Source: Cyprinodon diabolis (Eukaryota; Chordata; Actinopteri; Cyprinodontiformes; Cyprinodontidae). From it: DNA of 64,000 bases. The notes beneath the pieces were generated by a model. The model had not been told where the DNA came from and made no database searches. It was given only the letters and a program-made list of their open reading frames with translations. Shown here one piece after another: positions 11,172-22,872 of this stretch. The number at the start of each line of letters is the position of its first letter. The stretch's first letter is position 1. A program made the position numbers and the translations under genes. The DNA lies in assembly GCA_030533445.1 (NCBI GenBank), contig JARPUW010000034.1, positions 868,001-932,000 of the forward strand, in the 5' to 3' direction.

Positions 11172-12944
11172 CATCTAGAGCTGAAAACTAACAATATAAA
11201 GTAGATTTGGGCAGATGTTTTTGGTTCCAAGCTTCAAAACAGAAGTTGAGGCCAAAACGCTCATTTCACAGTGAGATAATGCCATTTTGGCCTCTGGAGT
11301 TGTAACAGACATACCATTAATGATACAGCCACGATCTTTTCTGGCAATCATCTAGAGCTGAAAACTAACAATATAAAGTAGATTTGAGCAGATGTTTTTG
11401 GTTCCAAGCTTCAAAACAGAAGTTGAGGCCAAAACGCTCATTTCACAGTGAGATAATGCCATTTTGGCCTCTGGAGTTGTAACAGACAAACCATTAATGA
11501 TACAGCCATAATCTTTTCTGGCAATCATCTAGAGCTGAAAACTAACAATATAAAGTAGATTTGAGCAGATGTTTTTGGTTCCAAGCTTCAAAACAGAAGT
11601 TGAGGCCAAAACGCTCATTTCACAGTGAGATAATGCCATTTTGGCCTCTGGAGTTGTAACAGACAAACCATTAATGATACAGCCATGATCTTTTCTGGCA
11701 ATCATCTAGAGCTGAAAACTAACAATATAAAGTAGATTTGAGCAGATGTTTTTGGTTCCAAGCTTCAAATCAGAAGGTTGAGGCCAAAACGCTCTTTTCA
11801 CAGTGAGATAATGCCATTTTGGCCTCTGGAGTTGTAACAGACAAACCATTAATGATACAGCCATGATCTTTTCTGGCAATCATCTAGAGCTGAAAACTAA
11901 CAATATAAAGTAGATTTGAGCAGATGTTTTTGGTTCCAAGCTTCAAAACAGAAGTTGAGGCCAAAACGCTCATTTCACAGTGAGATAATGCCATTTTGGC
12001 CTCTGGAGTTGTAACAGACAAACCATTAATGATACAGCCATGATCTTTTCTGGCAATCTTCTAGAGCTGAAAACTAACAATATAAAGTAGATTTGAGCAG
12101 ATGTTTTTGGTTCCAAGCTTCAAATCAGAAGGTTGAGGCCAAAACGCTCTTTTCACAGTGAGATAATTCCATTTTGGCCTCTGGAGTTGTAACAGACAAA
12201 CCATTAATGATAGAGCCATGATCTTTTCTGGCAATCATCTAGAGCTGAAAACTAACAATATAAAGTAGATTTGAGCAGATGTTTTTGGTTCCAAGCTTCA
12301 AAACAGAAGTTGAGGCCAAAACGCTCATTTCACAGTGAGATAATGCCATTTTGGCCTCTCGAGTTGTAACAGACAAACCATTAATGATACAGCCATGATC
12401 TTTTCTGGCAATCATCTAGAGCTGAAAACTAACAATATAAAGTAGATTTGAGCAGATGTTTTTGGTTCCAAGCTTCAAATCAGAAGGTTGAGGCCAAAAC
12501 GCTCTTTTCACAGTGAGATAATGCCATTTTGGCCTCTGGAGTTGTAACAGACAAACCATTAATGATAGAGCCATGATCTTTTCTGGCAATCATCTAGAGC
12601 TGAAAACCAACAATATAAAGTAGATTTGAGCAGATGTTTATGGTTCCAAGCTTCAAAATAGAAGTTGAGGCCAAAACGCTCTTTTCACAGTGAGATAATG
12701 CCATTTTGGCCTCTGGAGTTGTAACAGACAAACCATTAATGATACAACCATGATCTTTTCTGGCAATCATCTAGAGCTGAAAACTAACAATATAAAGTAG
12801 ATTTGAGCAGATGTTTTTGGTTCCAAGCTTCAAAATAGAAGTTGAGGCCAAAACGCTCATTTCACAGTGAGATAATGCCATTTTGGCCTCTGGAGTTGTA
12901 ACAGACATACAATTAATGATACAGCCACGATCTTTTCTGGCAAT
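11172..12944 (+). repeat. HOR block 8: 10-mer ending in a hybrid monomer
   Basis: The first nine monomers follow block 1, including ATAATTCC (near 12,166) and CTCGAG (12,358). The tenth (12,768-12,944) is a fusion of monomer types 10 and 1, described separately. It is the last block of the 10-mer regime; beyond it the array changes to a much longer unit. Confidence 0.92.
12768..12944 (+). repeat. Hybrid monomer at an HOR junction (type 10 / type 1)
   Basis: The 5' half has AAAATAG and TTGAGCAG, which are type 10 markers. The 3' half has GACATACAATT and GCCACGATC, which are type 1 markers and match the unusual monomer at 9,930. The switch lies between about monomer position 70 and 140. This is what an unequal crossover between two out-of-register monomers leaves behind, and it coincides with the change from 10-mer to 28/29-mer organisation. 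Confidence 0.85.
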
Positions 12945-15900
12945 CATCTAGAGCTGAAAACTAACAATATAAAGTAGATTTGAGCAGATGTTTTTGGTTC
13001 CAAGCTTCAAAACAGAAGTTGAGGCCAAAACGCTCATTTCACAGTGAGATAATGCCATTTTGGCCTCTGGAGTTGTAACAGACAAACCATTAATGATACA
13101 GCCATAATCTTTTCTGGCAATCATCTAGAGCTGAAAACTAACAATATAAAGTAGATTTGAGCAGATGTTTTTGGTTCCAAGCTTCAAAACAGAAGTTGAG
13201 GCCAAAACGCTCATTTCACAGTGAGATAATGCCATTTTGGCCTCTGGAGTTGTAACAGACAAACCATTAATGATACAGCCATGATCTTTTCTGGCAATCA
13301 TCTAGAGCTGAAAACTAACAATATAAAGTAGATTTGAGCAGATGTTTTTGGTTCCAAGCTTCAAATCAGAAGGTTGAGGCCAAAACGCTCTTTTCACAGT
13401 GAGATAATGCCATTTTGGCCTCTGGAGTTGTAACAGACAAACCATTAATGATACAGCCATGATCTTTTCTGGCAATCATCTAGAGCTGAAAACTAACAAT
13501 ATAAAGTAGATTTGAGCAGATGTTTTTGGTTCCAAGCTTCAAAACAGAAGTTGAGGCCAAAACGCTCATTTCACAGTGAGATAATGCCATTTTGGCCTCT
13601 GGAGTTGTAACAGACAAACCATTAATGATACAGCCATGATCTTTTCTGGCAATCATCTAGAGCTGAAAACTAACAATATAAAGTAGATTTGAGCAGATGT
13701 TTTTGGTTCCAAGCTTCAAATCAGAAGGTTGAGGCCAAAACGCTCTTTTCACAGTGAGATAATGCCATTTTGGCCTCTGGAGTTGTAACAGACAAACCAT
13801 TAATGATAGAGCCATGATCTTTTCTGGCAATCATCTAGAGCTGAAAACTAACAATATAAAGTAGATTTGAGCAGATGTTTTTGGTTCCAAGCTTCAAAAC
13901 AGAAGTTGAGGCCAAAACGCTCATTTCACAGTGAGATAATGCCATTTTGGCCTCTGGAGTTGTAACAGACAAACCATTAATGATACAGCCATGATCTTTT
14001 CTGGCAATCATCTAGAGCTGAAAACTAACAATATAAAGTAGATTTGAGCAGATGTTTTTGGTTCCAAGCTTCAAAACAGAAGTTGAGGCCAAAACGCTCA
14101 TTTCACAGTGAGATAATGCCATTTTGGCCTCTGGAGTTGTAACAGACAAACCATTAATGATACAGCCATGATCTTTTCTGGCAATCATCTAGAGCTGAAA
14201 ACTAACAATATAAAGTAGATTTGAGCAGATGTTTTTGGTTCCAAGCTTCAAATCAGAAGGTTGAGGCCAAAACGCTCTTTTCACAGTGAGATAATGCCAT
14301 TTTGGCCTCTGAAGTTGTAACAGACAAACCATTAATGATACAGCCATGATCTTTTCTGGCAATCATCTAGAGCTGAAAACTAACAATATAAAGTAGATTT
14401 GAGCAGATGTTTATGGTTCCAAGCTTCAAAACAGAAGTTGAGGCCAAAACGCTCATTTCACAGTGAGATAATGCCATTTTGGCCTCTGGAGTTGTAACAG
14501 ACAAACCATTAATGATACAGCCATGATCTTTTCTGGCAATCATCTAGAGCTGAAAACTAACAATATAAAGTAGATTCGAGCAGATGTTTTTGGTTCCAAG
14601 CTTCAAATCAGAAGTTGAGGCCAAAACGTTCTTTTCACAGTGAGATAATGCCACTTTGGCCTCTGGAGTTGTAACAGACAAACCATTAATGATACAGCCA
14701 TGATCTTTTCTGGCAATCATCTAGAGCTGAAAACTAACAATATAAAGTAGATTTGAGCAGATGTTTTTGGTTCCAAGCTTCAAAACAGAAGTTGAGGCCA
14801 AAACGCTCATTTCACAGTGAGATAATGCCATTTTGGCCTCTGGAGTTGTAACAGACAAACCATTAATGATACAGCCATAATCTTTTCTGGCAATCATCTA
14901 GAGCTGAAAACTAACAATATAAAGTAGATTTGAGCAGATGTTTTTGGTTCCAAGCTTCAAAACAGAAGTTGAGGCCAAAACGCTCATTTCACAGTGAGAT
15001 AATGCCATTTTGGCCTCTGGAGTTGTAACAGACAAACCATTAATGATACAGCCATGATCTTTTCTGGCAATCATCTAGAGCTGAAAACTAACAATATAAA
15101 GTAGATTTGAGCAGATGTTTTTGGTTCCAAGCTTCAAAACAGAAGTTGAGGCCAAAACGCTCATTTCACAGTGAGATAATGCCATTTTGGCCTCTGGAGT
15201 TGTAACAGACAAACCATTAATGATACAGCCATGATCTTTTCTGGCAATCATCTACAGCTGAAAACTAACACTATAAAGTAGATTTGAGCAGATGTTTTTG
15301 GTTCCAAGCTTCAAATCAGAAGGTTGAGGCCAAAACGCTCTTTTCACAGTGAGATAATGCCATTTTGGCCTCTGAAGTTGTAACAGACAAACCATTAATG
15401 ATACAGCCATGATCTTTTCTGGCAATCATCTAGAGCTGAAAACTAACAATATAAAGTAGATTTGAGCAGATGTTTATGGTTCCAAGCTTCAAAACAGAAG
15501 TTGAGGCCAAAACGCTCATTTCACAGTGAGATAATGCCATTTTGGCCTCTGGAGTTGTAACAGACAAACCATTAATGATACAGCCATGATCTTTTCTGGC
15601 AATCATCTAGAGCTGAAAACTAACAATATAAAGTAGATTTGATCAGATGTTTTTGGTTCCAAGCTTCAAAACAGAAGTTGAGGCCAAAACGCTCATTTCA
15701 CAGTGAGATAATGCCATTTTGGCCTCTGGAGTTGTAACAGACAAACCATTAATGATACAGCCATGATCTTTTCTGGCAATCATCTAGAGCTGAAAACTAA
15801 CAATATAAAGTAGATTTGGGCAGATGCTTTTGGTTCCAAGCTTCAAAACAGAAGTTGAGGCCAAAACGCTCATTTCACAGTGAGATAATGCCATTTTGGC

Positions 15901-17731
15901 CTCTGGAGTTGTAACAGACATACCATTAATGATACAGCCATGATCTTTTCTGGCAATCATCTAGAGCTGAAAACTAACAATATAAAGTAGATTTGAGCAG
16001 ATGTTTTTGGTTCCAAGCTTCAAATCAGAAGGTTTAGGCCAAAACGCTCTTTTCACAGTGAGATAATGCCATTTTGGCCTCTGGAGTTGTAACAGACAAA
16101 CCATTAATGATACAGCCATGATCTTTTCTGGCAATCATCTAGAGCTGAAAACTAACAATATAAAGTAGATTTGAGCAGATGTTTATGGTTCCAAGCTTCA
16201 AAACAGAAGTTGAGGCCAAAACGCTCTTTTCACAGTGAGATAATGCCATTTTGGCCTCTGGAGTTGTAACAGACAAACCATTAATGATACAGCCATGATC
16301 TTTTCTGGCAATCATCTAGAGCTGAAAACTAACAATATAAAGTAGATTTGAGCAGATGTTTTTGGTTCCAAGCTTCAAAACAGAAGTTGAGGCCAAAACG
16401 CTCATTTCACAGTGAGATAATGCCATTTTGGCCTCTGGAGTTGTAACAGACAAACCATTAATGATACAGCCATGATCTTTTCTGGCAATCATCTAGAGCT
16501 GAAAACTAACAATATAAAGTAGATTTGAGCAGATGTTTTTGGTTCCAAGCTTCAAATCAGAAGGTTGAGGCCAAAACGCTCTTTTCACAGTGAGATAATG
16601 CCATTTTGGCCTCTGGAGTTGTAACAGACAAACCATTAATGATACAGCCATGATCTTTTCTGGCAATCATCTAGAGCTGAAAACTAACAATATAAAGTAG
16701 ATTTGAGCAGATGTTTTTGGTTCCAAGCTTCAAAACAGAAGTTGAGGCCAAAACGCTCATTTCACAGTGAGATAATGCCATTTTGGCCTCTGGAGTTGTA
16801 ACAGACAAACCATTAATGATACAGCCATGATCTTTTCTGGCAATCTTCTAGAGCTGAAAACTAACAATATAAAGTAGATTTGAGCAGATGTTTTTGGTTC
16901 CAAGCTTCAAATCAGAAGGTTGAGGCCAAAACGCTCTTTTCACAGTGAGATAATGCCATTTTGGCCTCTGGAGTTGTAACAGACAAACCATTAATGATAG
17001 AGCCATGATCTTTTCTGGCAATCATCTAGAGCTGAAAACTAACAATATAAAGTAGATTTGAGCAGATGTTTTTGGTTCCAAGCTTCAAAACAGAAGTTGA
17101 GGCCAAAACGCTCATTTCACAGTGAGATAATGCCATTTTGGCCTCTCGAGTTGTAACAGACAAACCATTAATGATACAGCCATGATCTTTTCTGGCAATC
17201 ATCTAGAGCTGAAAACTAACAATATAAAGTAGATTTGAGCAGATGTTTTTGGTTCCAAGCTTCAAATCAGAAGGTTGAGGCCAAAACGCTCTTTTCACAG
17301 TGAGATAATGCCATTTTGGCCTCTGGAGTTGTAACAGACAAACCATTAATGATAGAGCCATGATCTTTTCTGGCAATCATCTAGAGCTGAAAACCAACAA
17401 TATAAAGTAGATTTGAGCAGATGTTTATGGTTCCAAGCTTCAAAATAGAAGTTGAGGCCAAAACGCTCTTTTCACAGTGAGATAATGCCATTTTGGCCTC
17501 TGGAGTTGTAACAGACAAACCATTAATGATACAACCATGATCTTTTCTGGCAATCATCTAGAGCTGAAAACTAACAATATAAAGTAGATTTGAGCAGATG
17601 TTTTTGGTTCCAAGCTTCAAAATAGAAGTTGAGGCCAAAACGCTCATTTCACAGTGAGATAATGCCATTTTGGCCTCTGGAGTTGTAACAGACAAACCAT
17701 TAATGATACAGCCATGATCTTTTCTGGTAAT
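12945..17731 (+). repeat. Long HOR unit, first copy (27 monomers; 28 counting the hybrid)
   Basis: It carries a second set of markers in the order: GATTCGAGC with CGTTCTTTT and CCACTTTGG (monomer 14,541), AACACTATAAAG with CTCTGAAG (near 15,268), GATTTGATCAG (near 15,640), TTGGGCAGATGCTTTT (near 15,815), AGGTTTAGGCC (near 16,032). The final part (about 16,500-17,731) returns to block 1-like monomers with CTTCTAG, CTCGAG, AAAATAG and CTGGTAATC, but with ATAATGCC instead of ATAATTCC. One private change, TCTACAGCTG near 15,251, removes the XbaI site there and creates a PvuII site. Confidence 0.88.
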
Positions 17732-20700
17732 CATCTAGAGCTGAAAACTAACAATATAAAGTAGATTTGGGCAGATGTTTTTGGTTCCAAGCTTCAAAAC
17801 AGAAGTTGAGGCCAAAACGCTCATTTCACAGTGAGATAATGCCATTTTGGCCTCTGGAGTTGTAACAGACATACCATTAATGATACAGCCACGATCTTTT
17901 CTGGCAATCATCTAGAGCTGAAAACTAACAATATAAAGTAGATTTGAGCAGATGTTTTTGGTTCCAAGCTTCAAAACAGAAGTTGAGGCCAAAACGCTCA
18001 TTTCACAGTGAGATAATGCCATTTTGGCCTCTGGAGTTGTAACAGACAAACCATTAATGATACAGCCATAATCTTTTCTGGCAATCATCTAGAGCTGAAA
18101 ACTAACAATATAAAGTAGATTTGAGCAGATGTTTTTGGTTCCAAGCTTCAAAACAGAAGTTGAGGCCAAAACGCTCATTTCACAGTGAGATAATGCCATT
18201 TTGGCCTCTGGAGTTGTAACAGACAAACCATTAATGATACAGCCATGATCTTTTCTGGCAATCATCTAGAGCTGAAAACTAACAATATAAAGTAGATTTG
18301 AGCAGATGTTTTTGGTTCCAAGCTTCAAATCAGAAGGTTGAGGCCAAAACGCTCTTTTCACAGTGAGATAATGCCATTTTGGCCTCTGGAGTTGTAACAG
18401 ACAAACCATTAATGATACAGCCATGATCTTTTCTGGCAATCATCTAGAGCTGAAAACTAACAATATAAAGTAGATTTGAGCAGATGTTTTTGGTTCCAAG
18501 CTTCAAAACAGAAGTTGAGGCCAAAACGCTCATTTCACAGTGAGATAATGCCATTTTGGCCTCTGGAGTTGTAACAGACAAACCATTAATGATACAGCCA
18601 TGATCTTTTCTGGCAATCATCTAGAGCTGAAAACTAACAATATAAAGTAGATTTGAGCAGATGTTTTTGGTTCCAAGCTTCAAATCAGAAGGTTGAGGCC
18701 AAAACGCTCTTTTCACAGTGAGATAATGCCATTTTGGCCTCTGGAGTTGTAACAGACAAACCATTAATGATAGAGCCATGATCTTTTCTGGCAATCATCT
18801 AGAGCTGAAAACTAACAATATAAAGTAGATTTGAGCAGATGTTTTTGGTTCCAAGCTTCAAAACAGAAGTTGAGGCCAAAACGCTCATTTCACAGTGAGA
18901 TAATGCCATTTTGGCCTCTGGAGTTGTAACAGACAAACCATTAATGATACAGCCATGATCTTTTCTGGCAATCATCTAGAGCTGAAAACTAACAATATAA
19001 AGTAGATTTGAGCAGATTTTTTTGGTTCCAAGCTTCAAAACAGAAGTTGAGGCCAAAACGCTCATTTCACAGTGAGATAATGCCATTTTGGCCTCTGGAG
19101 TTGTAACAGACAAACCATTAATGATACAGCCATGATCTTTTCTGGCAATCATCTAGAGCTGAAAACTAACAATATAAAGTAGATTTGAGCAGATGTTTTT
19201 GGTTCCAAGCTTCAAATCAGAAGGTTGAGGCCAAAACGCTCTTTTCACAGTGAGATAATGCCATTTTGGCCTCTGAAGTTGTAACAGACAAACCATTAAT
19301 GATACAGCCATGATCTTTTCTGGCAATCATCTAGAGCTGAAAACTAACAATATAAAGTAGATTTGAGCAGATGTTTATGGTTCCAAGCTTCAAAACAGAA
19401 GTTGAGGCCAAAACGCTCATTTCACAGTGAGATAATGCCATTTTGGCCTCTGGAGTTGTAACAGACAAACCATTAATGATACAGCCATGATCTTTTCTGG
19501 CAATCATCTAGAGCTGAAAACTAACAATATAAAGTAGATTCGAGCAGATGTTTTTGGTTCCAAGCTTCAAATCAGAAGTTGAGGCCAAAACGTTCTTTTC
19601 ACAGTGAGATAATGCCACTTTGGCCTCTGGAGTTGTAACAGACAAACCATTAATGATACAGCCATGATCTTTTCTGGCAATCATCTAGAGCTGAAAACTA
19701 ACAATATAAAGTAGATTTGAGCAGATGTTTTTGGTTCCAAGCTTCAAAACAGAAGTTGAGGCCAAAACGCTCATTTCACAGTGAGATAATGCCATTTTGG
19801 CCTCTGGAGTTGTAACAGACAAACCATTAATGATACAGCCATAATCTTTTCTGGCAATCATCTAGAGCTGAAAACTAACAATATAAAGTAGATTTGAGCA
19901 GATGTTTTTGGTTCCAAGCTTCAAAACAGAAGTTGAGGCCAAAACGCTCTTTTCACAGTGAGATAATGCCATTTTGGCCTCTGGAGTTGTAACAGACAAA
20001 CCATTAATGATACAGCCATGATCTTTTCTGGCAATCATCTAGAGCTGAAAACTAACAATATAAAGTAGATTTGAGCAGATGTTTTTGGTTCCAAGCTTCA
20101 AAACAGAAGTTGAGGCCAAAACGCTCATTTCACAGTGAGATAATGCCATTTTGGCCTCTGGAGTTGTAACAGACAAACCATTAATGATACAGCCATGATC
20201 TTTTCTGGCAATCATCTAGAGCTGAAAACTAACACTATAAAGTAGATTTGAGCAGATGTTTTTGGTTCCAAGCTTCAAATCAGAAGGTTGAGGCCAAAAC
20301 GCTCTTTTCACAGTGAGATAATGCCATTTTGGCCTCTGAAGTTGTAACAGACAAACCATTAATGATACAGCCATGATCTTTTCTGGCAATCATCTAGAGC
20401 TGAAAACTAACAATATAAAGTAGATTTGAGCAGATGTTTATGGTTCCAAGCTTCAAAACAGAAGTTGAGGCCAAAACGCTCATTTCACAGTGAGATAATG
20501 CCATTTTGGCCTCTGGAGTTGTAACAGACAAACCATTAATGATACAGCCATGATCTTTTCTGGCAATCATCTAGAGCTGAAAACTAACAATATAAAGTAG
20601 ATTTGATCAGATGTTTTTGGTTCCAAGCTTCAAAACAGAAGTTGAGGCCAAAACGCTCATTTCACAGTGAGATAATGCCATTTTGGCCTCTGGAGTTGTA

Positions 20701-22872
20701 ACAGACAAACCATTAATGATACAGCCATGATCTTTTCTGGCAATCATCTAGAGCTGAAAACTAACAATATAAAGTAGATTTGGGCAGATGCTTTTGGTTC
20801 CAAGCTTCAAAACAGAAGTTGAGGCCAAAACGCTCATTTCACAGTGAGATAATGCCATTTTGGCCTCTGGAGTTGTAACAGACATACCATTAATGATACA
20901 GCCACGATCTTTTCTGGCAATCATCTAGAGCTGAAAACTAACAATATAAAGTAGATTTGAGCAGATGTTTTTGGTTCCAAGCTTCAAATCAGAAGGTTTA
21001 GGCCAAAACGCTCTTTTCACAGTGAGATAATGCCATTTTGGCCTCTGGAGTTGTAACAGACAAACCATTAATGATACAGCCATGATCTTTTCTGGCAATC
21101 ATCTAGAGCTGAAAACTAACAATATAAAGTAGATTTGAGCAGATGTTTATGGTTCCAAGCTTCAAAACAGAAGTTGAGGCCAAAACGCTCTTTTCACAGT
21201 GAGATAATGCCATTTTGGCCTCTGGAGTTGTAACAGACAAACCATTAATGATACAGCAATGATCATTTCTGGCAATCATCTAGAGCTGAAAACTAACAAT
21301 ATAAAGTAGATTTGAGCAGATGTTTTTGGTTCCAAGCTTCAAAAGAGAAGTTGAGGCCAAAACGCTCATTTCACAGTGAGATAATGCCATTTTGGCCTCT
21401 GGAGTTGTAACAGACAAACCATTAATGATACAGCCATGATCTTTTCTGGCAATCATCTAGAGCTGAAAACTAACAATATAAAGTAGATTTGAGCAGATGT
21501 TTTTGGTTCCAAGCTTCAAAACAGAAGTTGAGGCCAAAACGCTCATTTCACAGTGAGATAATGCCATTTTGGCCTCTGGAGTTGTAACAGACAAACCATT
21601 AATGATACAGCCATGATCTTTTCTGGCAATCATCTAGAGCTGAAAACTAACAATATAAAGTAGATTTGAGCAGATGTTTTTGGTTCCAAGCTTCAAATCA
21701 GAAGGTTGAGGCCAAAACGCTCTTTTCACAGTGAGATAATGCCATTTTGGCCTCTGGAGTTGTAACAGACAAACCATTAATGATACAGCCATGATCTTTT
21801 CTGGCAATCATCTAGAGCTGAAAACTAACAATATAAAGTAGATTTGAGCAGATGTTTTTGGTTCCAAGCTTCAAAACAGAAGTTGAGGCCAAAACGCTCA
21901 TTTCACAGTGAGATAATGCCATTTTGGCCTCTGGAGTTGTAACAGACAAACCATTAATGATACAGCCATGATCTTTTCTGGCAATCTTCTAGAGCTGAAA
22001 ACTAACAATATAAAGTAGATTTGAGCAGATGTTTTTGGTTCCAAGCTTCAAATCAGAAGGTTGAGGCCAAAACGCTCTTTTCACAGTGAGATAATGCCAT
22101 TTTGGCCTCTGGAGTTGTAACAGACAAACCATTAATGATAGAGCCATGATCTTTTCTGGCAATCATCTAGAGCTGAAAACTAACAATATAAAGTAGATTT
22201 GAGCAGATGTTTTTGGTTCCAAGCTTCAAAACAGAAGTTGAGGCCAAAACGCTCATTTCACAGTGAGATAATGCCATTTTGGCCTCTCGAGTTGTAACAG
22301 ACAAACCATTAATGATACAGCCATGATCTTTTCTGGCAATCATCTAGAGCTGAAAACTAACAATATAAAGTAGATTTGAGCAGATGTTTTTGGTTCCAAG
22401 CTTCAAATCAGAAGGTTGAGGCCAAAACGCTCTTTTCACAGTGAGATAATGCCATTTTGGCCTCTGGAGTTGTAACAGACAAACCATTAATGATAGAGCC
22501 ATGATCTTTTCTGGCAATCATCTAGAGCTGAAAACCAACAATATAAAGTAGATTTGAGCAGATGTTTATGGTTCCAAGCTTCAAAATAGAAGTTGAGGCC
22601 AAAACGCTCTTTTCACAGTGAGATAATGCCATTTTGGCCTCTGGAGTTGTAACAGACAAACCATTAATGATACAACCATGATCTTTTCTGGCAATCATCT
22701 AGAGCTGAAAACTAACAATATAAAGTAGATTTGAGCAGATGTTTTTGGTTCCAAGCTTCAAAATAGAAGTTGAGGCCAAAACGCTCATTTCACAGTGAGA
22801 TAATGCCATTTTGGCCTCTGGAGTTGTAACAGACAAACCATTAATGATACAGCCATGATCTTTTCTGGTAAT
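17732..22872 (+). repeat. Long HOR unit, second copy (29 monomers)
   Basis: It has the same marker order as the preceding unit at an offset of 4,964 bp up to about 21,100, then 5,141 bp. The change in offset is one extra monomer near 21,286 carrying AAAAGAG. The monomer before it ends GCAATGATCATTTCTGG, a marker found again only near 27,640 and 51,390. It starts with the TTGGGCAG / GCCACGATC monomer. One private substitution (AGATTTTTTTGG near 19,015) is not seen in the other copies. Confidence 0.88.
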
